NCBI GenBank assembly: GCA_026391075.1
Contig: JAPLES010000084.1
Coordinates: forward strand, 17,422 to 81,421
DNA: 64,000 nucleotides
Source: Bacteroidota bacterium
GTDB taxonomy: Bacteria; Bacteroidota; Bacteroidia; Chitinophagales; LD1
Direction: 5' to 3'
Part shown: piece after piece, positions 46,201 to 53,987 of the stretch
How the letters are laid out: each line of letters starts with the position of its first letter
Position numbering within the stretch: the first letter of the stretch is position 1
Made by a program: the position numbers and the translations under genes
Notes under the pieces: model-generated
What the model was told of the DNA's origin: nothing
The model's database searches: none
Seen by the model: only the letters and a program-made list of their open reading frames with translations

Positions 46201-47902
46201 CCGCGGCTAAACCTGTAAACTGACCCAACGGCTGATAAGTAACTCCATTATCAACTGAATAGCTATAAGGCGACTGACCACCTGTAGCGGTTATGGTTAT
46301 TGTTCCAGTACTACCTCCATTGCAAAGTGCATCGGTAATTAAATACGAAATATTAATTGGTGGAATAGTAACTACTTGGGCTCCGGCAGTGAAAGCACTG
46401 TTTCGTGTGCAACCATAAAAATCAGTAATACTTACAAAGTTGTAGTTTGTAGTAACACTTGCTACAACCTCTACGGTATCACCATCATTTTTTCCGGTGC
46501 GGGTAAAATTGCTTACACCATCAGTAAACGTAAAATCATAAGGTCCCGTACCAGGTGAAAAATTCACGGTCAATATTGCTGTAGTTCCCGGACAAATGGT
46601 TTGCGTTGTTGGAGATAAACTTCCGTTTGGAGTAGGACGACCAATTACAGAAATTGAGTTTGAGGTTTGACTATTTCCGCATACGTCTGTGGCTGTTCTT
46701 GCAATAACATAAGTAGAACCTGGTGGTACTAAATCAGAGCTATTCCAAAAATTTGTAGTTACACCAAGCACCGGATTAAATGTTGCTCCACCATCTGTTG
46801 AAAGCGACCAGCTATAAGTAGGACTTCCTCCATTTGTCAAACCAATACTTCCTCCTGTAGCGTCTGCCACATTTGTGAACAAACCAATTGGTTGCCCCTC
46901 GCAAATTGAAGAGCCATCAATTATACCTCCTATAGTTCCCCCCGATAATGCCGGCAAACCTTGCGGTACAATACTTACATCAACATAATCGGGATTGCAA
47001 ATTCCTGTTTGGCGTATTTCAACAAAGTCCGTTGCACTTAAAACCATATCAGCAATAACTATAGGACCAGTAGTAGGAACGGGCGCATTGAAAGCTAAAA
47101 CTCCATTGATATAAACCTGGCACTTATCGTCACCTCCGTTGAAAGTTAGAATGTAACGATCACAAGGGAATCCAATTCGTTTAGCACTAATAGTTACATT
47201 GTCGTTTGGAATTTCTGAACAACCTGACCAGCCTGCAGCTGCCGATGGAGTGCTGCCAACTGCCCAATAATTGGTTGAATTAAAACTGGTTCCCAAATTA
47301 TCTACGTAATAACCGTAACAAGCGGCAGGCACCGGAATACTAATATCAGTTGTAGCAAAAGCAGCTACATTCCAAACACCGTTTCCATTACCCGGATCAA
47401 CTGAGGCAGGACAAGTTTTGTATTCCAACAACGCTGATGTTTGACCGTTTACCCAACCTAAACACCCGCCAGAAAAAGAATTTGTATTTATTCGAACTGT
47501 ACCCCCGGTAGTTGCGTACCAATCCAGTGAGGTAGGTCGAGAAGTAATAGCGCAAACTTCGCCTCCTGTCCATGAATCGCGAACTGGAGTAAGCGAATTA
47601 TTGTACGGAATCAACGCAGAGGTGGATGAGAAAGTCATATCCCATAGATTGCCAAGATTTGAGGTTCCAGATGTGTAACGGAAAGAATAAATATTGCCAT
47701 AAACAATGTTGAAATCGGCATAAGTGGCACTGCCTACCGATGTGCTTTGCCAACTAGTTGTTGGTGTAAGTGTTCCCGCAGGTTCTGCAAATGAATTTAA
47801 TCCGCATTGAGCTTGTACAGAATTATTCAAAAGAATAATTGTAGCGCAAAACACAAAAATGAATTTGAATGCAGCGGTAGTACAGAATAAAAATTTTCTC
47901 AT
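43202..47902 (-). CDS. Giant SprB-repeat adhesin-like protein (about 13 repeats), C-terminus frameshifted
   Basis: Signal peptide, then repeats of type C-x-G-xx-(D/N)G-xI-x5-GG-xx-PY-x-Y-xW...GxYxVxVTDxxGC counted by eye. Confidence 0.9.
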   Translation of the reverse strand: MRKFLFCTTAAFKFIFVFCATIILLNNSVQAQCGLNSFAEPAGTLTPTTSWQSTSVGSATYADFNIVYGNIYSFRYTSGTSNLGNLWDMTFSSTSALIPYNNSLTPVRDSWTGGEVCAITSRPTSLDWYATTGGTVRINTNSFSGGCLGWVNGQTSALLEYKTCPASVDPGNGNGVWNVAAFATTDISIPVPAACYGYYVDNLGTSFNSTNYWAVGSTPSAAAGWSGCSEIPNDNVTISAKRIGFPCDRYILTFNGGDDKCQVYINGVLAFNAPVPTTGPIVIADMVLSATDFVEIRQTGICNPDYVDVSIVPQGLPALSGGTIGGIIDGSSICEGQPIGLFTNVADATGGSIGLTNGGSPTYSWSLSTDGGATFNPVLGVTTNFWNSSDLVPPGSTYVIARTATDVCGNSQTSNSISVIGRPTPNGSLSPTTQTICPGTTAILTVNFSPGTGPYDFTFTDGVSNFTRTGKNDGDTVEVVASVTTNYNFVSITDFYGCTRNSAFTAGAQVVTIPPINISYLITDALCNGGSTGTITITATGGQSPYSYSVDNGVTYQPLGQFTGLAAGSYDIVVQDNFGCIQAYGNPAIVGQPTDITQTLDSTNASCANVFDGTITVTASGGTPGYNYSLNGGPPQPSNVFTGIGQGAYNIYVYDANGCVDTGAISVGNTYIISVSITAQTDVSCAGAFDGTASFQVNGGIPPYMYSINGITFQSSPDFAGLSAGTYIVTGRDSKGCTEFVTLTINQPAPITVVLDSLQNINCGGTSTGNIYVTVIGGNGGNTYTWTSNGVTVGSGEDLTGVIAGNYTISITDVNGCSATSGFTITEPYPLYLNIAAYNNVLCFGDTSGAIDITANGGVPSYSYSWNTGATTEDISNLLDGTYNVTVTDANGCSVSISQVITSPSPVTSSITTVDVNCYGDNDGSADLSVTQGTAPYTFLWSNFLTSEDVTGLHGGLYYVQITDANGCISSNSVFINEPTALTFDSIIVKDLSCYNTNDGSIHIYVSGGSPGYTYAWSNGGQTDSLTGLQNGVYEVTVTDTHSCSATASVTVLNPSLLALNFFTQNPLCNGDANGSIDLLNTGGTPNYSYLWSANANNATTEDLSGLGAGLYQVTVTDSRGCTVTGSTTLTEPDAFLISGIVKDITCHGNNDGTILTSAYGGTPPYTYTWVDSTTLSIPTNGPFAINLSAGQYWLTASDAHGCLAVAHYTITDPVALTATHVVADVLCYGACTGTLAVIPNGGTGSATAAYSYLWNNFLTDSAMINVCAGHYVVQITDSNGCMAYDTANVLQPTEISISGIVTDVRCKGDSTGAIDLTVSGGTTGYTYLWTNASTNEDITAIPEGTYTVTVTDANSCNKSASYLVKSTISLFSNVSLYSPTCHGGNNGFIAVDITGGSVPYNYLWSTSPAQNGATATNLSAGNYVLTATDANACSITISADLANPDSLIVTATSNPSKCYNTASGWVTASATGGVPPYVFMVNGIIQASDTFRGLLPGQYTLGVRDVNGCEGTTLFTIVAPVPVTVDLEIPQFVILEGMSTQVFAHGSEPVSCSTLHHYIYCSGYE

Positions 47903-48132
47903 GTTGGTGAGTTTAAAAATGTTTTAGTGTTGAAAATGTTAGTGTGAAAAATTATTTTGGGAATAATCTTTCTAGTAAACAGTCGGAAAAATAGAACGGA
48001 TAAGCAGAATACCAAAAAAATCTACTGATTTTTTTTGTAGTCGATACTAACACCAGAAAATGGCTCTTAAAAATACGGCTTAATTCTACTTCTACCTTTG
48101 CAACTAAACAGTTTGGTTCAGACTCTTTATTA

Positions 48133-49938
48133 TTGCCCCCTTTAAATATTACAGTGCCTAAAAAAATCTTCCTCCAGTTTATTGTTGCCTTCTTTTTTCT
48201 CCTTAAAGGTAATGGTCAAACTATTTTATCACCCGATTTGCAATGTGTTATTACCAATCCTTCAAACGGTGACATTAGTTTGTATTGGACTAACCCTCCC
48301 GTCAATGGCTGTGGTGCTTTTGTTCAATATACAGTTTATGCTTCAAGCACAGGAGCAACCGGACCGTATAATACCTTTGCAGTGACCACGCAAACTGCTA
48401 CTACTTTTGTTTATCCAAACGCAATTTCAATTTCTCCTACGTGGTATTTTTATGTAGAGGCGAATTACAATTGTCCGGGAGCAGTGGTTTTACAATCAGA
48501 TACTGTAAATAATTTAAACCCTGCAACGCCACAAATTGTAAATGTTGATGTTACACAAACAGGAAATGCCGTTATTAATTGGGCCCCCAGCACTTCGCCT
48601 CAAACGCATGGTTACATCATTTATTACTATGCACAAAACGGACAAATATTTCCGCTCGATACCGTGTATGGACGATTCAATACCACCAACACAGATTTTG
48701 TAGCAGACCCAACTTCACAGTCTCTTTCTTATACTGTAGCAGCATTTGATTCGTGTGACAAATTCAGTTCGTTCAATGTATTTCCGCACAATACAATTTA
48801 TGCCACTCAGTCTTCGGCTGCTTGCGAAAAAAAAATTGACCTGAAGTGGAACCGTTATATCAATTGGCCGCAAGGAGTTAAGCAGTATGAAATTTGGGCA
48901 AGTAGAAATTCGGGAATATTTGGTTTGGCAACGATTGTAGATAGTGGCACTTTGGCTTATCCTTTTACATTTTTTGGAGATGGTGATTCACTCTGTATTT
49001 TTATTCGTGCCATAAGTTTTACTGATTCAACTATTGTTTCAAATAGCAACATGATGTGCTTGCGTGCTTCCATTGTGCAACCTCCGGATTACAATTATAT
49101 CACCAACGTTTCTGTTGATTTATCGAACAACATTTCCACTACCTGGATAATAGATGTGGCAGGTGAATTGATTTATTACAGCATACAAAATAGCGGGAAT
49201 GATGTGAGCTATACCAATGTGGTGCAACTGCCTGCTCCTTCTCCTATCAATCCTTCAGAAACTTTTGTTGACTCCAATGTAACTCCGGAACACAATGCAT
49301 ACTATTACAAAGTAACGGCTGTGGATAGTTGTCAAAATCAATATACCACAGCGGCTGCAAAAACAATTTGCTTGAAAGGCGAATTGTTTGATTACTACAT
49401 AGCCAACTTAACCTGGAACGATTTAGAAATAGATAGCGCAAAAATTCTTCGTTACAATTTATACCGCAATGCTGGCAGCGGTTATCTGTTGATTAAATCT
49501 TTTCCGTTTGGGGTAAACAGTTATTCCGATTCGTTGCAACAATTGTTGCAAGCCGATGGAATTTTCTGCTACCGAATTGAAGCTGTATACGATTTGAATT
49601 TGCCGCTTGCCAATTTCAATCAAACACTTTCAAGTTTTTCTAATGAGCAATGTATTATTCATCGACCTATCATATACATTCCAAATGCTTTTGCACCAAA
49701 TGGCGTAAACAATGTTTTTAAACCAACTATAATTTATGGCGACCCAAAAGCGTATAGCCTGACTATTTTTAATAGATGGGGTGGTAAAGTTTTTGAGAGT
49801 AATGACCCCGCGCTTGGCTGGGATGGAAACGACCACGGTAAAGAAGCGCAACAAGGCGGTTACGCTTACCTTATTCAGTTCTCTGCAAACGATGGTGTAA
49901 AAGTGGAACGCAAAGGAATGGTGCTTTTAGTGAAGTAA
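48133..49938 (+). CDS. Secreted protein with fibronectin-III-like modules and T9SS type B C-terminal domain
   Basis: IYIPNAFAPNGVNNVFKPTIIYGDPKAYSLTIFNRWGGKVFESNDPALGWDGNDHGKEAQQGGYAYLIQF. Confidence 0.88.
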   Translation: MPPLNITVPKKIFLQFIVAFFFLLKGNGQTILSPDLQCVITNPSNGDISLYWTNPPVNGCGAFVQYTVYASSTGATGPYNTFAVTTQTATTFVYPNAISISPTWYFYVEANYNCPGAVVLQSDTVNNLNPATPQIVNVDVTQTGNAVINWAPSTSPQTHGYIIYYYAQNGQIFPLDTVYGRFNTTNTDFVADPTSQSLSYTVAAFDSCDKFSSFNVFPHNTIYATQSSAACEKKIDLKWNRYINWPQGVKQYEIWASRNSGIFGLATIVDSGTLAYPFTFFGDGDSLCIFIRAISFTDSTIVSNSNMMCLRASIVQPPDYNYITNVSVDLSNNISTTWIIDVAGELIYYSIQNSGNDVSYTNVVQLPAPSPINPSETFVDSNVTPEHNAYYYKVTAVDSCQNQYTTAAAKTICLKGELFDYYIANLTWNDLEIDSAKILRYNLYRNAGSGYLLIKSFPFGVNSYSDSLQQLLQADGIFCYRIEAVYDLNLPLANFNQTLSSFSNEQCIIHRPIIYIPNAFAPNGVNNVFKPTIIYGDPKAYSLTIFNRWGGKVFESNDPALGWDGNDHGKEAQQGGYAYLIQFSANDGVKVERKGMVLLVK

Positions 49939-49948
49939 TCGAAAGCTT

Positions 49949-51031
49949 TTAAAAATCACTGAACTTTCTTTTTCGCTGCACAAAATAACCCCACACAATA
50001 CTTTTATTAAAAAGCTTAGCTGAAGATTTGTGGGTAATACCTTTCCGCTTTTCTAAAAGCGAAGGAATAGCAGCGTAAAAAGAAAAATGTGCTTTCAGGA
50101 TTGCTTTCAATTCTTCAAACCGCTTTGTTTTTATTACCGTGTTTACAGCGGCAAGCCCGTCCAGAATCATTCGCAGAAATAATTTCCAAACTAAAATATT
50201 AGCGGGCAAATTTTTGAACATCATCATCAGATTGTTGCGAAAGTTGAGATAAGTTTTACGGGGATTGCCGTACGATAAACTTCCACCACCTACATGATAC
50301 AGTACCGATTGCGGCACACAAACAATTTTATAATTCATGCTATTGATTCGCCAGCACAAATCAATTTCTTCCTGATGCGCAAAAAAATCTTCGTCCAATC
50401 CTCCTGCTTTACGATAAACATCTTCTCGAACAAATAAACACGCCCCGCTTGCCCAAAAAATTTCTTTCACATCATCATATTGTCCTTCATCTTTTTCGAT
50501 TGTTTCAAATAATCTACCTCGACAAAATGCATAACTCATCTTGTCGAGAAAACCACCCGAGCCACCTGCATATTCAAAATACTCACGGTTATTAAACCCA
50601 CGAAGTTTGGGTTGAGCAGCGGCAATATTTTCATCTGCTTCCATTACATCAACTACCTTCTCCACCCAACGTTCTGTTACTTCCACATCCTGATTGAGCA
50701 ATACAAAATATTTTGCATTCACCTGTTTTAATGCATCATTATAGCCACCGGCATAGCCTCCATTTCTGGTATTTTGAATAATGCGGATGTTGGGATAATT
50801 GGTTTTTACAAATTCCAACGAGCCATCGCTAGAACAATTATCGGCCACTATAATTTCGCAAAGTTGAGGGGAGGAAAATTGAACAACAGAAGGGAGGAAC
50901 TGTTCAAGATATTTTTTGCCGTTCCAACTAAGAATTACAACCGCTACTTTTTTTTCGTGATTCATGAGGCGGTGAAAATTCAAAATAATATTCAAACAAA
51001 TTGTAGTTTCGTAAAAAACAATTTTATGCAA
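49949..51031 (-). CDS. Glycosyltransferase family 2 protein
   Basis: VAVVILSWNGKKYLEQFLPSVV...IIVADNCSSDGSLEFV...NGGYAGGYNDAL...LLNQDVEVTERWVE. Start probably MNHEKKVAVVILSW, near 50966. Confidence 0.92.
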   Translation of the reverse strand: MHKIVFYETTICLNIILNFHRLMNHEKKVAVVILSWNGKKYLEQFLPSVVQFSSPQLCEIIVADNCSSDGSLEFVKTNYPNIRIIQNTRNGGYAGGYNDALKQVNAKYFVLLNQDVEVTERWVEKVVDVMEADENIAAAQPKLRGFNNREYFEYAGGSGGFLDKMSYAFCRGRLFETIEKDEGQYDDVKEIFWASGACLFVREDVYRKAGGLDEDFFAHQEEIDLCWRINSMNYKIVCVPQSVLYHVGGGSLSYGNPRKTYLNFRNNLMMMFKNLPANILVWKLFLRMILDGLAAVNTVIKTKRFEELKAILKAHFSFYAAIPSLLEKRKGITHKSSAKLFNKSIVWGYFVQRKRKFSDF

Positions 51032-51211
51032 AAGAAACTCAGCAAATCAAACGACAAAAAAATATTTGGAGTGTGTGGTGGTTTTGGCGAATACTTCAAT
51101 ATTGACCCTACCATCATTCGTCTAGTATTTTTACTACTTTTCTTTTGTTTCGGAACAGGACTTTTGTTCTACATCATTTGCGCCATTGTAATGTCGGCAC
51201 CTGAAAGTTAG
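51026..51211 (+). CDS. PspC domain-containing protein
   Basis: MQKKLSKSNDKKIFGVCGGFGEYFNIDPTIIRLVFLLLFFCFGTGLLFYIICAIVMSAPES; the ORF-track start at 50774 is an over-extension. Confidence 0.9.
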   Translation: MQKKLSKSNDKKIFGVCGGFGEYFNIDPTIIRLVFLLLFFCFGTGLLFYIICAIVMSAPES

Positions 51212-51213
51212 AA

Positions 51214-53928
51214 TTACTCTTTCACAAACTTCTTTGTAAAAACTTTATCCGTTGTTTTCAATTCAAGAAAATAAACTCCGGAACACAAAGAGGAAATGTC
51301 AATACTGGTTTTTAACCCGTAACCCGTAACCCGTAACTCGTAACCTTTACCCATAACATCTGTAATTCGTATTGAACTTATGGTTAACTGCGAACTTTGA
51401 ACAGTCAATTCTTCTTTAGCAGGATTGGGATAAATAAAAATTCCTTCATTGGTCATTGTTGGAATCGAAGAATTGATAATAGAAATGGTATCGACAAAAC
51501 TTTGTGAACAACCAAACGAATCAATTACCACTAGCGAAACATAGTATGTGCCTGTAACAGCAAACGTGTGAGAAGGATTTTTTTGCTGAGAAGAATTTCC
51601 ATCGCCAAAATTCCATTGATAAGAAATTCCATTTTGGTTGAAGGAAGAAAAATTGAAATCGTAAATCGTAGTCGAAGTTGAAGTAAATGAAGCATTGGGT
51701 AATGAACGAACAACCACAGAAACAGTATCGTATGCTTTGCAATTATTACTGTCACTCACCTTCACCCAATAATTTCCTGTTTGATTAACCAAAAGAGAAT
51801 TGGCAAAGGAATTATCATTCCATAAATACTGAACAAAATTTCCTGCTTGAATCGTTACAGAATTTCCGGCACACACAGCAGTATCATTTCCTAAATGAGG
51901 AACAGGCAACGCATTTACATTCACATTGATTGAATCAGTACCCACACACGAAAAATTATCGTGCACAGTTACGCTGTAGATGCCTGGTTGTTGCACCGTA
52001 AGTATTTCGTTAGTATCTGTTGTGTTCCAGTGATACACATCGTAGTTGCCCGCATCTAACCGAATATAATTTCCATTACAAAATGCAGTATCGTTGCCAA
52101 GTGACGGTGTGAGATTGTAATGAGCCAAACTGTAAAACCGATTATCTAGCCAATACATACGATTGATAATCCACGATTTCAATCGTAATATTTCTTCGGC
52201 ATAAGTTTGAGGAAGCGGTTGAGGTTCGGGCCATGTAGCTACACCCAGTTCAACCCACGTAGTAAAATTTCTTTGTTGCGATTCATCAATGTATGAAGCC
52301 GTAGAATCAACGTAAGCAAGGAGCGTATCCGTATTGAAAATATTCTGCCTAAAATATTTCCAACGACAATAAAGATGTTTGTTGAACAACGTGTCTTGAC
52401 GTAACCGTTCCCACCAAGCCGGGTTTGCATTTCCAGGGCAAACATACGCCAGATCATAAGCCCAGCCGGTGTCAATATATGCTTCACAGTAATTGGCATT
52501 CATGTACGTAATGTCGTAATCCCACACAGGACCTATATGAATTTTTCCGCCTTTGCTTTGCTTGTCTTTATGAAAATACGTACTCAGCCTGTAACCATCT
52601 ACATTCTTACTTATTTCGTTCACGAACATGTAATCGATAAAAGATTTTTCTGAAGCAAAATTTCGGAAACCGGTAGTAGGATTTTGAAAATTTGGCCCAA
52701 ACAGAGAAGTTTCAAAACTATCTACATACTTCTGTATATAGTCTTTCTGAGGTTGTTGAATATTTGTTTGGTTCGGATATTCGTACTGAAAATAGATGAC
52801 ATCGCCAGTTGGATTTGCCGGTGGATAATTGGAATAAAATCCATCGCCACCGTTACCGGTGAACTTATCTATCTTCAAAATGTACCCGCCTGTCAAATTA
52901 TTTCCGGTCGTATCATTTACGTCTAACTTCGAAATATCAACTCTGTTTTTATCGCGTTTAATTTTTTCGCACAACACATAATTCCCTTGATACTGTCCGT
53001 TTAAAAAAACTTCGCAGTAGCGCGTGCGCGGAGCATAGTGACCGGTTTCATTTGCAAGTTTGTAAGAAAGCACATTGTGCATTAAAGTTTTGTCATAATA
53101 ATTTGCGAGTAAGCACCAGTCACTCTCAACCGGCATACCGAGCAAAGATGTATCCATAGGTAAATTGAGTGTATTCCACGTTTCAAAGCCATACGATTTT
53201 TTAGGTGCGCTACCCGATGAAGAACCACGCAACTCTATTCCAATATTTCCTTGATAAGCAAAAATTGTATCAGTAGAATAATTTCTATTTCCATTTCCGT
53301 TATCAATAACTTTAAAGCCGGCAGAAATTTTCGGGTTGTCTGGAATAGCCAGGCCATATGTATTGATTAAAATAAGTGGAAGATTACTTGAAATAGGCGG
53401 GGCTGGAATGGCAGGTGTAGTAGTGAAACGGATACTCCAGTTAGTAACCACACCCGTATCCTGCGCATAATTATCGCGCACTTTTAAATACCAAAGTCCA
53501 TTTCCAACTTGACCGTTGTTGAACGTTCCTAAATCGCCCATAGGTCTGTAATTACCTGTGAAGGGAGCTGTACCAGTAACAATAGAATTAGCCGCAGTAT
53601 TTCTAAAAGAAGTAAATGTAAAATTATGACCACTGCCGCCCACACCGTTAAACAGCAATACTTCTGTTCCATCAGGCGACTGCAACCAAACTTCCAAATC
53701 GGCATCCCAAGTATGCGTAATGCTCAACGTAATTCGTTCAAACCCCCACGCAGTATCAATAGGTGATTGATTTAATCCCGAAACATTGCAAGGAAATAAA
53801 GTCCAGGTATTATTGTCGGGAATACTTCCCGTTCCTCCTGTGAAATTTTGTTGCGGTTGGGCATAAGATAAAAACGAAAACAACAACAAAATAAAACACA
53901 GTTTAACACCAACCCAAAGATTTTTCAT
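51214..53928 (-). CDS. CotH-like kinase domain protein with N-terminal P-domain, Ig/PKD-like repeats and T9SS type A tail
   Basis: P-domain (ITHTWDADLEVWLQSPDGTEVLLF...NGLWYLKVRDNYAQDTGVVTNWSIRF), CotH region (GIELRGSSSGSAPKKSYGFETW...YVLCEKIKRDKNRVDIS...DYDITYMN), PKD (YQWNFGDGNSSQQKNPSHTF), IYPNPAKEELTV tail. Confidence 0.85.
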   Translation of the reverse strand: MKNLWVGVKLCFILLLFSFLSYAQPQQNFTGGTGSIPDNNTWTLFPCNVSGLNQSPIDTAWGFERITLSITHTWDADLEVWLQSPDGTEVLLFNGVGGSGHNFTFTSFRNTAANSIVTGTAPFTGNYRPMGDLGTFNNGQVGNGLWYLKVRDNYAQDTGVVTNWSIRFTTTPAIPAPPISSNLPLILINTYGLAIPDNPKISAGFKVIDNGNGNRNYSTDTIFAYQGNIGIELRGSSSGSAPKKSYGFETWNTLNLPMDTSLLGMPVESDWCLLANYYDKTLMHNVLSYKLANETGHYAPRTRYCEVFLNGQYQGNYVLCEKIKRDKNRVDISKLDVNDTTGNNLTGGYILKIDKFTGNGGDGFYSNYPPANPTGDVIYFQYEYPNQTNIQQPQKDYIQKYVDSFETSLFGPNFQNPTTGFRNFASEKSFIDYMFVNEISKNVDGYRLSTYFHKDKQSKGGKIHIGPVWDYDITYMNANYCEAYIDTGWAYDLAYVCPGNANPAWWERLRQDTLFNKHLYCRWKYFRQNIFNTDTLLAYVDSTASYIDESQQRNFTTWVELGVATWPEPQPLPQTYAEEILRLKSWIINRMYWLDNRFYSLAHYNLTPSLGNDTAFCNGNYIRLDAGNYDVYHWNTTDTNEILTVQQPGIYSVTVHDNFSCVGTDSINVNVNALPVPHLGNDTAVCAGNSVTIQAGNFVQYLWNDNSFANSLLVNQTGNYWVKVSDSNNCKAYDTVSVVVRSLPNASFTSTSTTIYDFNFSSFNQNGISYQWNFGDGNSSQQKNPSHTFAVTGTYYVSLVVIDSFGCSQSFVDTISIINSSIPTMTNEGIFIYPNPAKEELTVQSSQLTISSIRITDVMGKGYELRVTGYGLKTSIDISSLCSGVYFLELKTTDKVFTKKFVKE
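51314..51348. repeat. Five-unit heptamer array AACCCGT-AACCCGT-AACCCGT-AACTCGT-AACCTTT in the T9SS tail
   Basis: Five consecutive 7-bp units in register; encodes GYELRVTGYGLK. Confidence 0.9.
51377..51411. repeat. Degenerate heptamer array CTTATGG-TTAACTG-CGAACTT-TGAACAG-TCAATTC in the T9SS tail
   Basis: 7-bp register with AAC core in three of five units; encodes the TVQSSQLTISS region. Confidence 0.5.
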
Positions 53929-53987
53929 ACACTGAAAATAATTTTATTGAATCGAAGATTCAATAGTTTTTTTCTTCTTCGCTAATA

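Noticed and set aside
43202-47902. Periodic DNA in the SprB gene considered as a tandem-repeat or CRISPR-like array
   Set aside because: Repeats are diverged at DNA level and conserved only at protein level; no identical direct repeats with spacers.
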